NCBI GenBank assembly: GCA_024305745.1
Contig: JAHRBS010000008.1
Coordinates: 2,142,979-2,206,978, forward strand
Source: Polyporus tsugae
Lineage: Eukaryota; Basidiomycota; Agaricomycetes; Polyporales; Polyporaceae
DNA length: 64,000 nt
Reading direction: 5' to 3'
Below, in pieces: positions 1 to 12,440 of the stretch. Numbering within the stretch: position 1 is the stretch's first letter; each line of letters starts with the position of its first letter. The notes beneath the pieces are model-generated. The model made no database searches and was not told the DNA's origin. It saw nothing but the letters and a program-made list of their open reading frames with translations. The translations under genes were made by a program, and so were the position numbers.

Positions 1-3000
1 TTCACGGATTTCCCTGAGGTGTGTTGGGCCATTGCGAGGGCTGCTTGAGCATGTGACGCAATGGTGTTTTCTTAGTTCTGCTAAAGCTCTGTGAGTTGTT
101 CTTCTGTTGTCGGGTGCTTTAGCTTGGTTCAAACAGTTCCTATTGCTTCCGGTTGGTATCCATATAGAAGTTCAAATGGGGACTTGCCCATTGAGGAATG
201 AGTCCATTGATTGTGCGCAAATGCCCAGGCTGGTAGAAAGTTGGACCACTTGTTTGGGTTGTTCACACAGTAGATGCGGAGATCGAGGTCTACTTCCTGA
301 TTGACTCATTCTGTTTGTCCATCCGTTTCTGGATGGTATGCTGTGCTAAGTGATGTTGTGATTCCTAATGCTTCGTGTAATTCTTGAAAGGCCTTTGCAG
401 CAAACTGTGGGCCTCAGTCTGAGATGATCTTCTGAGATAGCCCATAATGGCTAAAGACATCCTTTCAGAGAAGTTTGGCTGCTTCCATAGCAGTCACTTG
501 CTTTGTACACGGAGTTAGTACCACCACTTTAGGGACGTCGTGGTCGACGACCACCTGTATGGCATCATACCCATCTTCCATGGGAGGTAAATCGGTGATG
601 TAGTCCATGGTGATGACTTGAAATGGGCGTGTATCGCCGCTGTGTGGGATTGGCATTAGCGGAGGCTTTGTCAGATTTGTCTGGACCTTGGTGGTCTGGC
701 AAACTGCGCAGCCTCAGCAGTACTGTGTGGTGAATTGACTCATGCCATCCCAGTAATACTCCTGTTTGATGAGGTCTTTGGTCTTCTGGATGCCCGGGTG
801 TCCCATGTGCAGGGGTTCATGGTACATTCTGATGATATCTCGATGGAGATTATCATCGGGTGGCACATAGACCTTGTCCTTGTATAGCGATATGCCATTG
901 TCTTTGGTCCAGTGATTGGATTTTCTGTATCTGGGTTGTTGTATGGTCTTGCCTTTGCTGGACGGAAGGGGGATCAGCTGCAGATCTCGTGCTTTGTTGC
1001 CTTGAATTCGTTCATGAAGTTCGATGTTGACGGCATTTACAAAGATGTCTTCTTTGAGCATGGTAACATTTTTGTTGTCATTTTCCCCCCCCTCATGGTC
1101 TGGTCTCCTGGACAGAGCGTCGGCCTAAACTAGGTTCTTTCCGGGGTGGTATTTTGTGACAAAATTGAAACTGTCGACAAAGATGTGCCATCGGACTTGT
1201 CGGCGGTCTAGTTTTTGCAATGTTTTGAAGTAAGTTAGGTTTTTATGATCGGTGAGGACTTCTACTGGATGCGGTGATCCCTGTAAGAAGTGTCTCCATG
1301 CTTTGAATGCGCAGACAATGGCGAGCATTTCTTGATTGTAGATCTGGTAGTTCCATTCAGCGGGTGAGAATGACTTGGATAGGTAAGCACAAGGGTGCCA
1401 GAGACCATCTGGGCCTTGCTGTCGAAGGACTGCCCCCGTTGCTACTCCGGAGGTGTCACATTCCACTTGGAATGGTTCTTGTGGGTTCAGAATGCGCAGT
1501 ATAGGTTCCAAAGTGAATCGGGACTTCAGTTCCTGGAAGGCCATTTCACATTCTGGTTCCCACTTGAATGGTTTATCTTTTTTGGTTAGGTCGGTCAGCG
1601 GTCATACTATGGTGGAGTAATTGCGGATGAATCGGCAGTAGAAATTTCCAAACTCTAGGAAGGCCTGGACCTGTTTGACTGTTTTGGGAGCTGGCCATTC
1701 TCGAATGGTGTTCAGCTTTATTAGGTCCATTGCGACTTCACCTTCGCGGATGATGGCACTGAGGAATTCGACTTCTGATACCTCAAATTGGCACTTTTCT
1801 GGTTTTAGGTGGAGGTTGTGTTCCTGTAGTTGTTTCAGTACCCGTCATGTGCGAATGCGGTGTTCTTCTAAGTTGTTTGAGAATATAAGGATATCGTCCA
1901 TGTAGATGACAATCCATCCTTCCCGTGTGAGGTCATCGAAGATTTCGTTCATCATGCGTTGGAACGTTGCTGGGGTGTTACATAATCCAAAGAACATGAC
2001 TGTTGGTTCATATAGTCCCAATGGGGTCACAAACACTGCTTTGTGTTGGTCTTCTTTCTTGATTCAGATGTTGTTATAGCTGGCCCGAACATCGAACTTG
2101 GTGAAGATTGATGCTTGTCCTAGTTCATTGAAAAGGTCTTCAATAAGTGGTAGGGGATATGAGTCTTTGACCATGGCATCGTTCAGCATGCGATAATCTT
2201 GTACAGGTTAGAGGCTGCCATCTTTCTTGGATACAAAGAAGAATGGTGATGCAAACTGTGATTCCGATCGACAGATAAATCCTTTGGCTAGGTTTTCGTC
2301 AATGAATTCACGCAATTTGCCCTGTTCATGGAGAGTTAAGGGGTAAATCCTTCCCCATCATCTGTCCTTCAGGTCGAACTCCTTTTTGATTTTGATTTCA
2401 TGGTCCCATGGTCATGCTGGTGGGAATCGTTCAGCTGCTTTGTTCTAGAAGACGGCTGTGAATTTGTGTGCATATTCGGGTACAAGTTCTTCGAGAGGGA
2501 TGTCCTTTTTTCCCTGTGCTGCTGCTATTGCAATTTCTGTGGACTTGTTCACCTTGCAAATTGCCCACATTTCTCATAAGTGTTTGATGACCCGTGATGG
2601 GTTATGGGTCAGTGTTTTGTTCTCAATGTCGATGTCGGTGGACTCAATATAGGAGAGCACCCTTGCTTGTAGGGTTCCTGGTGCGGAGAGGCCCCATATT
2701 GTCCCAATAGGGGCGTCATGTGTCTCCTGATACTTGTGGATACGTTGTTGTTCCTTGATGACTTTTGTGTTGAACTTGACCTGTCCCGTTCACCAATTAA
2801 TTGTAGGGTTGTATCGACAAATCTATGACATGCCCAGGATGATGTCGTCTCGTCCTAGGTCGGCCACATACCATCGGGTAGGCAGTCGTCGTTTATTCAG
2901 TCAGAAGTTTCCTTCTACTCGGTGTGTAATCGTTCCATGTTTATTGATGCTGTCGTCCGCATTTCGGAAGGTGAGTGGTTGCAGTAGTCTGACTGTGGGT

Positions 3001-3150
3001 ATGTTGTACTTTTCCACCAGTCGAGTGCTGATGATGACTGCGTCTGCTCTAGTGTCGATCTTTGACTCCAACAACTTGAGTTCCGACTTCAATGTAACCA
3101 GGTATAAGGAGGGCGTGTCTGCGCCTTTCTGTATTGGTTACTAGGTTTAC
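1..3150 (-). pseudogene. pol: pol remnant: protease, RT, RNase H, partial integrase
   Basis: Read on the minus strand. A degenerate protease lies at about 2900-3150. RT has the FFGL and YMDD signatures (about 1900-2010). RNase H begins with an ECDTSG motif and contains TDHKNL (1125-1544). The integrase HHCC zinc-binding region (714-1061) is followed by the core with the first catalytic Asp in MDYITDLP (about 600) and a second block near 415, where the usual SDRGPQF motif reads SD-stop-GPQF. At least nine premature stops are visible, nearly all CGA to TGA. Not functional. Confidence 0.85.
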
Positions 3151-3200
3151 AATGAAGTCCGAATTCATGGGCAAGTCAGGTGTTGGTTCTGCCTGCCCAT

Positions 3201-5111
3201 CTAAAAATCTGTGTCGTAGGGGTCCACATCTGCCTGGATAGCGTCCACTTGGAACTTGTCGTCTTTCTCGCTTTTAGTGTCCGATTCCTTAGCACTCTCT
3301 TCCAAGGTCGACTCGATATCCTTGTCGAGGATTTTCCTGACCTTGCGCAGTATCTGTCGGCCGGGTTTCTTTCCCTTGGGCCTGTCAGGACAGTTCCTGG
3401 CCTGGTGTCCTGCCTTGTGACATACAAAACATAAGTTCTGTTGCATATGCCTCGAGCGCTCCTCCACTGTCATCTTGTTTACATCAGCAGAAGCGCGCAT
3501 ATTGGATTTCTCGACGGACTCCAACTGATTTTGTTCTACTTTTGTTTGTGTGGTCAGGTGTTGGGTTCAGCGAATTCTAAAGCCTGCATCAATTTGTCGG
3601 TTGATGAGGTCAGCTTCGTAGATATTGGTGGCTTGTCTGATCCAGTTGACAATGGTCTTTGGAGCTGGATATGAGGTAGAGATCTTTTGTCGTAACCACA
3701 AGGGTAGTGCGTTCCGGTAGTATGCCAGCCTGGCCAGGAGGTTGGTGACTCAACTCTTTCTAATGAGTTTGTTATAACGTCCATTGAACTCATAGATGGT
3801 TGGGTGTTCCAAAAGTCTGAGTTTGTCCAGTGATAGGAGGGCGTTGTCTGCCTCGTGAAGTGGTGAAAACACCAGTCTGAATTCGGCTTCAAATGCGGAC
3901 CATGTGGTGGCTCCTGGATGTCTTTGTATTTTGTCAATCTTGTTTTTGACCCAATATTGTACAGTATCCCCTCCGATGTAGGATAGCACAGTTGCAATCC
4001 GAGCGTGATCGGCATTGTATTTTCCTGGGTCTCCCAGAAAGAGAAGGAAGAGTTGGTTGAGAAATTTCTGGAACTTAGATCGATCCCCAGAAAAGACATC
4101 AGGGGGCTTAATTTTGACTTTGCCTTCTGCCACTTGAGGAATGGAGATTGCATTGAATGGCGGTCCCCCGAGTCCTCCTGGTCCTCCTCCCCCCGGCCCC
4201 CCAGGTCCTCCAGGTCCAGGAGGTCCTTGTCCTGGTCTTCCAGGTCCTGGGTCTTCTTCCCCTTCTGGTGATTCTCCCGATCCGTCTAGAGGTTCTCTAT
4301 CCTCGGGATTGTCGTCGGGTTTCTCCTCCGGCTCTTTCCCTCTGCCTTGTGGTTTTGGTGTGTTTCCTGATGTTCTAACCCCCAATGATAGTTTGGTGAA
4401 AGTCGACCCATAGGCTGCGCTGGTGCTGTCTGCAGGGGTGACTTCGTCTCTTTGGGGGTGTAGGTCTTGTGTTTCAGAGGTGTTAAAGAGGAGGTGCTCA
4501 ATGGTTTGTTTGTCGATCTCGCTGGGGTTCGGTGTAATGATTGCAATGATTTTGTTGATGGAATCCCAGTTGGGGTCATAGTTTCCAGAATGGTGTGTTC
4601 CTTTGAATGTGAATGCGTATCTGGCCACCCGTGTTTGGACATGGTCTGATCCTGTGTCCATTGGTGTTGGTTTTGCTTCTGGCGAGTGTTTCAAGGTTGG
4701 GTCTTTGTATGACACTGCTGATGATTCAGATGACTGTTGTTCTTCTGGGACAGTTATTTTCTCTGTCACTTCTGGAGTGACTGGAGGTAGTGTCCTGGTT
4801 ATGAGTTTTAGTGAAGGGATTCGGCTTGTTGGTGTGATCGGACTTCCTGTGGGAGTTCGTGGTGCCGGTTTGACTGCCTTGAATCTTTTATATGTGAACT
4901 CAAGTTTGATGGTCTGTTCTTGTTCTAGTGCTGGTTGCAAGAGTACATTTGTATACTCAATGCTATCTGCGATGTGTTGATATCTTTCTGGGCAGAGTTC
5001 ACACGAGCACGGTGTCCACCCTCGAGTTCCTTTGTGTAGATCGCAGTTCTGTTTCTCGTGATATGCGTGTACCTTTCCTATGCACAATAGTTCCGTACTA
5101 GTCATGCACAC
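3201..5111 (-). pseudogene. gag: gag polyprotein remnant (capsid plus CCHC zinc knuckle)
   Basis: Gag forms the particle shell and packages element RNA. The 453-codon ORF ending at 3750 starts with a Cys/His-rich stretch, then an acidic Pro-rich part, a collagen-like Gly-Pro tract (about 4180-4260) and a retrotransposon capsid domain (residues about 330-450). After a TGA the frame resumes and carries one zinc knuckle of the form CxxCxxxGHxxxxC near 3420. The two internal stops at the 3' side (near 3756 and 3570) are TGA codons in arginine context. This is clearly a Ty3-type gag, no longer functional. Confidence 0.8.
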
Positions 5112-6234
5112 CTTGATTGGTTCGTCTTTGGTGTAGGTTCAGGAGTCTTCTGGCGTTAAGGTACTGCTGAAGTGCGGTGAGGTCGTGTTGGAGCGTGGAG
5201 TCTGCTAGGTTGGTTGGGTCGAAGATGTAGTTCTGGAGATATCGAATTTGGTTTTCGATAAACTGTGTAAACAGATCTGGGAGTGTGACGTATGGTAGCG
5301 GGATTTGGAATGCCCAGGTGGTGAATATAGCCTCAATTGATCTTAGGTGATCAAGTGCATTCTGAACTAGGCTGGAATCGTATCCTGGGTTGTGGTTCTG
5401 GATGTCTCTGAGGTTGCTGCTTACAATGGTGAATAGATCCCAGAGGTGTACTGGTGTTTGTTGTTTGAATCAAAAGAGACCTTGTGTAGAGGTGTTGCTG
5501 TTGGCTTCTGTGGATGGTTCTGTTGAATGGGTGTCTATTCTTTCGACTGGTAGTACTATTCCCAATTTGCAAACGACGTCTTCTTTGGCTTGTGATAGTC
5601 TGACTTCTTGCCAAAGGGGACTAGGTCTGAGTACTCGGGGTCACGTTGAGCTGGACAAGGGTGTTTCTAGCAAGGGGAATCTCTCTCCTTGCAATATTCC
5701 GCTACTTGGTTGTGGGTTCCTTGGTTGGAGCGGTGGTGTGTCTGTGAAGACTATCTGTGGTATTGTGCATCTGGGGTCCTTTGGTGGTGGCATCGGCGGC
5801 CTAACTGTTTCTTTTTCTGTTGTCCTGAACAGATGTGTGATGGTTGGATGGACTGCGTGAGTCGCTTCTGGCTGGCTAGTGAGACATGGAAAATCTGCAA
5901 AAATGTTGGTTGGAGGTCTTTCTCGGTTGTGAAAGAGCTTCCTGCTGACCCATTCGGTTTTCGATGGTGGGTTTGCCATGGTAGCTTATACGCCTAAACA
6001 TCCTTCTGTTCTATCGTAAGTCAGTCCATTGACTTGTTGATCTTCTTGAACTCCTGTGTTCAAGGCTGTGCTGGTTACTACACAGTGACTTCCTCACTTG
6101 TCAAAGTCTGGAGGTTACTTTCCGGCGTAGGTCTAGACTTCACTACTAGCACCGGGCTATAGTGACAGTCTTGGGTTGTGTGGTGTGGGTTCTCTGCACC
6201 TGAAAAGGGGGAGCGTAAAAGTTTTCAGTCTAAT
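5112..6234 (-). other. Leader and N-terminal gag region of left Ty3 element
   Basis: Two short minus-strand reading frames (about 5641-5979 and 5351-5614) are rich in Pro, Ser, Thr and Arg and lie in line with the downstream gag ORF, separated by stops. I see no recognised domain. They may be the original N-terminal extension of gag broken by nonsense mutations, or untranslated leader. Confidence 0.45.
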
Positions 6235-6737
6235 ATTATGTCTTGACTATCAAACACTTAGTTCAGTAAGTCAGGACATTTAGACCAAGAACTAGTTGTC
6301 GACTAGAGGTTGGATACTAGAGCGAAGAGCTCTAGGAGACGTGAGATGTATAGGAAGATTGCCACCGGGGCGATCTTATAGAATACACAAGATACTGAAA
6401 ACTGGGGGTCACTACTGAGGTGTCGCCCCTTATATACATGAGCAGAAGCTGTGGTCTGAGGGCTGCGTACTATGGACTGTGAGCTACGGACTGCGGGCTG
6501 TGGACTGCGGGCTGGAGACTGTGGACTGCGGACTGTGGACTGCGGGGTGTAACGGAGGAAATGGCATGGCCTGCCTGCGGGCAGAGGAAGTGGGACTGTA
6601 TCAGAGTAGGCAGCATTGGTCGTTTGGGGGCAACCTCGGAAGGAATACACTGGTAAATGTGTTGCACCCTTCGACTGGGCACGGCGAGGGAGGCTTGGTG
6701 AGGAAGTAAGAGACCTGGGGCTCGGGGATCGTAACAG
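6235..6737 (-). repeat. Probable 5' LTR of the left Ty3 element
   Basis: On the minus strand this stretch begins TGTTACG, has a TATATAAGG box (plus-strand positions about 6428-6437) and lies directly upstream of the gag leader, as a U3-R-U5 block should. The partner LTR is outside the window, so neither end could be checked by alignment. The left boundary in particular is a guess; a purine-rich tract (AAAAGGGGGAG near 6200) lies just outside it. Confidence 0.4.
6475..6548. repeat. Short tandem repeat in the U3-like region
   Basis: About ten imperfect copies of a 7-bp unit (GGACTGC/GGACTGT and variants) lie head to tail, upstream of the TATA-like box of the presumed LTR. Repeats in this place often modulate LTR promoter strength, but no function can be read from the sequence. 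Confidence 0.7.
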
Positions 6738-8066
6738 AGCTCAACTTAGGCCATTGTGACCACTCTGAGGTGCACTGCAGCCAACAAATGTCCCATGGCT
6801 CCGTGTATAATATCAATCATTGTAAGGGTGCTAGCAGAGCTAGTAGTGGGGAAAAGTGTATCCCACTGGGAGTGAGCATTGTAGTCACCTCCGCACACAT
6901 CCATTTGTGGTGGGAGGTGATCAATCTTGGATGAAACAAAGTCAATGGCAGTGTTGTCTTTGTCATTGTAAAGATTCATGATTCGGACAACAGTATCATT
7001 GCCAAGGTCTAGGACCAGTAGGACAATGTCGTGAGTCTTGAACTAAGTGTGTAGGGTTGGGTGTGCATTGACAAGATGCTTGTTGACATAGCAGACAATA
7101 TGTGCGTCTTTGCAGGGTTTGAGAAGGACCCAGTTCGGATGAAGCTGGGTACTGTATAGCTGATCGCCATCGACCCGGTCCCCGGGGGCGGCCACATGGG
7201 ATCATGGGCAGGAGTGTGATGGACATTGTTAAAGATGACCCATAGCACGCGGGAAGAATCTTTAGAACGTTCATTGAGAGGGGGAACAGCATCCTCAATA
7301 GCTACCTCAGTATCCGCAGTCGCCCAGTCAGGAGAACCAACGGGATCAGGAGAGAGAGAAGAAGATGCAATATTAACAGGTGTACTAGACATAAGACAAC
7401 GTCTGGGTGAAAATGGCAGAGGGAGGAACAATGTGGCTTGTGCTAAGTCTGACAGAGTCTACTCGATTTGGTCCATCCGAACTCCAGGCTCCGCCTTCTG
7501 TGAAGAACATGGGTGAGTATTGGTTGGGGTGAGGGGTGTAGTAGGCAGTGTCGACTGCCTCAGCAAATCGGACTGTGCTTACTTGTTTGGGTTTTCTGTT
7601 GCGAACGTGCTTGCGCTTAGGTGTGGCATTCACAGCAACTTGTGCGAAGTCAACAAATGGAATGGGGAGCTCGGAGGCTGAAGGCGGTCCCCCCGCTAGC
7701 CCACGCACAAACGTCAGATGCAGAAGGTGGAGCTGGCTGGGCCTACACTGGGTCGTACCACTCGGGCATCACAGGTGCATATGCATGTGAGGGGCCTGCT
7801 GCGGGATTGGTGTAGCTAGGGGGAGGTGGAGGAGCCCTTGGGTACTAGATGGGGGCAGGGCTGTCTGGGTGTGCTTGGTAGTACTCTCTGACACCCCAAT
7901 GAAGGGTCTTCGGAGCAGGAGGAGCAGAGTATGGGACCAGCTGTGCCCCGACCGGTCCAGGGCCCCCGGTGCGGTAGTGGCTACAAGACCAGAAGCCTGC
8001 ACGGTCCCAAACACCTCCAGCAGCACCGGGAGGTGGTAGGACGCGGGAGGCAGATGGGGGGCACAG
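6738..8066 (-). mobile_element. LINE-like (non-LTR) element fragment: ORF1 tail and endonuclease
   Basis: On the minus strand, 6746-7260 reads through frame breaks as an APE-type endonuclease of fungal LINEs. A bipartite 'HTPAHD..WPPPGTG' block is followed by a 'VCYVNKHL' segment, 'HDIVLL..DLGNDT..RIMNLYND', and the catalytic 'GGDYNAHSQWD' motif. Upstream (7385-8026) lie basic, Pro-rich ORFs that could be ORF1. The reverse transcriptase is absent: the fragment stops at the Ty3 LTR at 6737, and its 5' side stops at the LTR at 8067. Both Ty3 elements therefore appear to have landed in or next to an older LINE. Confidence 0.6.
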
Positions 8067-8687
8067 TGTTATGACTGGCCATCAAGTAAAGACTAGGGAG
8101 ACTTACTAGACGAGCAAGGGTGTCGATGAGCACTTGTGCAGCGAGAGCGGAGCAAGGCTCAACGGTCAGGGCTGGAGACAAGATGTATTGAGTAAGTAGG
8201 TGTCTACGAGCAAAATACAGCAAGACTTACCTGAAGACAAGAGGTCGAAACTGAGGTCTCCAGGCAGTGAAGTACAGGTCCTTATATACGTATAGAGGAT
8301 AATGAGAACCCGGGGACAATATGTTACTATGGATACGGGTGAACAATGAAAATGGAACAATAGCGACGATGGACAATAAGGAGCTATTGTGCTAAGGAAC
8401 AAAGGATGAGATACAATGCAACGGAGAACAATAAGGAGGAATGACAAGACTAGGGATAGTGAGACTCGGAGGTGCCATGTGAGAGTCAGAGATGCCTAGT
8501 GAGAGTCACAGGCGCCCGGTGAATGTGGCAAGTGCACTGCCACCCGTGGGATGTGCACACGTGGCCAGCCCTCATTCTGCGCTCTTGTTTCGTTCATGTC
8601 CTGTCTGTCTATGGTCTCTCTAAGTAGATTGTCCAGAAAAGGAAACTAAGGTGCTGATAGCAGGCGCCAAATGGAACATTCATGACA
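8067..8687 (-). repeat. 3' LTR, long form (621 bp)
   Basis: Aligns with the 446-bp LTRs at 14316-14761 and 17341-17786 but carries about 175 extra bases between roughly 8434 and 8623. There are eleven substitutions in the first 90 aligned bases. The extra segment contains three to four imperfect copies of a roughly 20-bp unit (AGTGAGAGTC..AGGTGCC). Termini TG...CA and a TATATA box at about 8283 are present. This LTR belongs to an older or different lineage than the 5' LTR of the same element. Confidence 0.85.
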
Positions 8688-8799
8688 ATACCCCCTCCTA
8701 AGGGTCGTGGCTCCATGACTAAGTCTTCTTAAGAGGACCAGGGGCCTCTGCGTGCATTGAATGGAATTTTTGCACGAGTTGCGGCGCATTTGTAAGGTC

Positions 8800-11700
8800 C
8801 ACTGCATCCTCCTAGCTGTCGTGTTCAGGGCCCCAACCCTTCCAGTATACAAGGTACTGCAGTTTCTTCCACCGCCCATACCGCTGCAACTCCAACACTT
8901 CCTCCACTTTGTACTCTTCCTCCCCCTCCACCTCAATTGCCGCTGACTCTGCCAGGTGACGACCGGGGAGTCGACTCTCCTTGTGTGGAAGCAAGAGAGA
9001 AACGTGGAATACTGGATGGATTACAAGGTCCTTGGGAAGTCTGAGCTCGTAAGCCAGATTGTCCACCTTGCGTACAACCGGATACAGGCCAGCGTATCGA
9101 TCCACCAGTTTCCGAGAGACTCCAGGAACACGGAAGTTCCTCGTGTCGAGCCACACCTTCTGGCCTTCCTTGAACTCTGGAGCATCACGGACATACCATC
9201 CATAGTACTCCTTCATCTGCTCAGCTGCTAGAGTTAAGGCCGCGGTTGCATCCTCTCATGCCTGTCGCAACTCCTCCCGGTGTTCATTAGCTGCAGGCAC
9301 CGCCGTAGATAACATCGGAATGTGAAACTGGGGTTCATAGCTGTACATGAGGTAGAATGGCGAATAACCCATCGACGAGTGCTGGTGCGAGCTAAAGGCA
9401 CACTCTGCAATCAGCAGCCACTTGACCCAGTCATCACGGCGCCATGAGCAGAACATACAAAGGTACGCCTCTATCTCCTGGTTCCATTGTTCCGATTGCC
9501 CATCTGTCTGCAGGTGGTAGGCTGTGGACATTGCACTTTCTATGCCGAGTCCCTTGAGTACGGCACTTTTGCTTGAGAACTGGGGCCCACGATCAGAGAT
9601 GATCTTCCGTGGCAGCCCATGAAGATGAAAATGTTCTCGGATGACATTGTCAGCAGCTCCTTCTGCGTCAATCTCCTCGGTGCAAGGAATAAGATGTATC
9701 ATCTTTCCATGCCAATCAGCGATGAGCTGAAGCGTGTTGTATCCGTCCACCTCTGGGAGTCCAGTGATGAAGTCGCACGTCACAACCTGGCCCGGGCCAT
9801 CAGGGATTTTGTTTGGTTGAAGAGGACCGTGCGGTTTGGTATGCAAACCCTTGCCACGGCGACAGGTGTCGCAGGTCTCAACGTAATCCTTAATGAACTT
9901 TGCTATGCCCGGCCACCAGTAGTTTTGTGTGACCAATTCCAACGTCTTTGACTGCCCAGGGTGTCCAGCAGGCAGGACGTTGTGGTGGATGCGTACAATC
10001 TCAGCACGCAGCGCGTCGTCCTTGGGGACGTAGACTTTGCCTCAGTACAGTAGCAGGTCTTGCTCACTGTTCCAGACACACTGGTTCAAGCTTGTCCAGC
10101 TTACTGAGTGCCTCCACAACCTCCTGTTTGTGTTCTCCATGCTTGCAGATACACTGAAGCAGTGCCTTCTCTGGAACCACTGATAGGTGCCCTCTCTTGG
10201 CTGCCAATACCCGGAAACAGTCTGGCTACAACAAGACTCAACCAAGATTGTCATCTGCATCTTTGTGCTGGTGGTTGGCCCATCTCGACAGTGCATCGGC
10301 CCTACTATTAGACGTCCCAGGCTTGTGCAAGATGACAAAGTTGAATCGTGACAGATAGAGAGCCCATTGTGCCTGCCTGCGTGTGAGGTTCTGTGCTGTG
10401 CGCCAATACTCAAGGTTCTTGTGGTCCGACTGGATCTCGAACATACTGGGGAGACCCTTGAGATAGTGACGCCAGGCCTGCAGGGCACGAATGATGGCGA
10501 GCATCTCCTTGTCGTAGATCTCGTAGTTGCGTTCAGCGTCGTTCATCGACTCAGAGTGAAAAGCAATGGGGTGCCATTTGCCATCTTCCCCCTCCTGAGA
10601 CAGAACCGCGCCCATAGCGAAGCCAGATGCGTCGACTTTGATGCGGGTGTTGCAGTCTGGATCATAGATCATCAGGACAGGGCTTCTGGTGAAGCAACAC
10701 TTGAGCTCGTCAAAGGCAGACTACTCTTTGTCTCCCCATTGCCATGGCACATTGCCTGTGAGGTGATCCAAGGGTTTGCAGATGGCACTAAAGTCCTTTA
10801 TGAACCGCCAATAGAAGTTTGTGAAACTGCGGAACTTCCATACGTCTGTGGCATTCTGAGGGACAGGCCAATCTGCGATACCCTTCACATTCACTGGGTC
10901 CATCTCTATGCAGTTCTCCGAGATGAGTACACTGAGATATTCCACCTTGGGCTGTTCAAATTCGCACTTCTCTGACTTGCAGAACAGGTCATTCTCCTTA
11001 AGATGTGTCAGGACCTCACGTGAGACTGTCGGTGAATATGAGGATGTCATCGAGGTAGATAGTGACTTTGCTGAGTATGATGAGGTCCTTGAAGATGTCA
11101 TTCATGAGCGCAGAGAATGTGCTGGGTGAATTGGCTAACCCAAAGAACATAATGTTCGGCTTGAACAGCCCCCAATTGGTCACAAAGGCAGCCTTCCATT
11201 CATCATTGGTCTTAGCTCTCACATTGTTATACCCCCAACAAATATCAAGCTTTGTGAAGTACTTGGCTTTCTTGAGTTGATCCATCAGATCCGATACCAA
11301 CGGTAGTGGGTAACGGTTCTTAATGGTGATCTCGTTGAGTTGCTGGTAGTCCTGGACTGGACACAGGCTACCATCCTTCTTCTTGACAAAGAAGAACGGC
11401 AACAACATCGGCGACTTCGACCCTTGAATATAGCCTTTGGCCAAGTTCTCAGCGAGAAACTTGTCAAGCTCTCCTTGTTCGCTGGGCGATAGGGGGTACA
11501 CGCAGGAATGGAACATCTTTGCATCGGGCACGAGCTCTATCGCATGGTCATAGGGTCCGTGTTCTGGCAAACATTCGGACACCTCTTTCGAGAACACATG
11601 CAAGTATTTGTGATAGTGCTTGGGTACAATCTCCTTGACAGGGCAGACTTCCTTCTTCTGGTACTCTTGCTCAGCGAGTTGCTGTGAATATGTGTATGTC

Positions 11701-12440
11701 GCTGAAGCAAACAGTTGCAGAGCACCATAAAGGCGTTGTCCATCCTCCCATGCATTGAGAAGAGACGTCTCAGTTCCATCCCACCACGGCAGGAATCCTG
11801 GCGGCCAGGGCCTATCCTCCTCCTTCTCCTCAGTCATCACAGCTGCACACACCCTTCCAGCCTTCCTAACCTTCTTTGCCCATCAAGGACTATGGCGCGC
11901 CATAAGCCATACCTCCGTATCACATGCTTTGGTCTCGACAGGTTCAGAGGTTCTCTGGTTAGCCGGGCATGTCTCTGGACATCTCAACAGGCGCAGTGAG
12001 CCGCGTTCCCAGTCTACTTCAGGGTTGTGCTCGCGTAGCCAGTCCAGGCCGATGATGACATCCTCTTCTCCTATATCCGTCACTACAAAGACCACCTTCT
12101 CCCTGTGGTCTCTGATTGCCATATCCAACACGGCAACCTCTGTGATCGTACCATCACGGTTTTCTGAACTGTCGATGTTGTACAGAGGAATTGGCCTTGC
12201 CAACTTCCTCGTTGTAACCCTATTCTGTTCTACGAATCGTCTATGTAGGAACTTAGTAGTAGGACCACTATCTACCATAGCTACAATGTCCTTATGTCGC
12301 TGCTTGCCAATTAACCATACCGGTATATGAAAGTGTTGACCATCATGATTTACTTCATATACAAACAACGAACCCAGTACAGAAAGTCGACTATTACTAC
12401 AAGAACCAGCATGCGCAGCGTCCAATGTGGTTCTAATCAA
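8800..12440 (-). pseudogene. pol: pol remnant: protease, RT, RNase H, integrase, chromodomain
   Basis: Protease (11883-12440) has a VDSGPTT active-site block in place of D[T/S]G. RT (11016-11852) has 'VKKKDGSL', FFGLANSP and YLDD. RNase H (10238-10672) has VDASGFAMG and SDHKNLEY. Integrase (9256-10041) has the CxxC of the zinc domain, DFITGLP, SDRGPQFSS and the downstream QWNQE. A chromodomain (EYKVEEVLELQ...LVYWKGWG, about 8810-8930) closes the protein and would direct integration to marked chromatin. Breaks: TGA after protease (11880), a frameshift after the YLDD block (about 11016), TAG near 10722 in tryptophan context, TGA near 10037 and 9254, and TAG near 8811. Confidence 0.85.

Larger units (their letters stand above)
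1..6737 (-). mobile_element. Decayed Ty3/gypsy retrotransposon, 3' end outside window
   Basis: Read on the minus strand, the order is a possible LTR (right end), gag with a CCHC knuckle, aspartic protease, reverse transcriptase, RNase H and integrase, which is the Ty3/gypsy order. The integrase runs off the left edge, so the 3' LTR and any chromodomain are not seen. Every domain is cut by in-frame stops, most of them TGA where family members have arginine, so the copy is dead. The right boundary is placed where a terminal TGTTACG (minus strand) meets LINE-like sequence. The family assignment is firm; the exact ends are inferred. Confidence 0.85.

Noticed and set aside
4005..4413. Plus-strand Pro/Gly-rich frames resembling collagen or proline-rich proteins
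   Set aside because: They are the complement of the Gly-Pro tract in the minus-strand gag and have no independent support.
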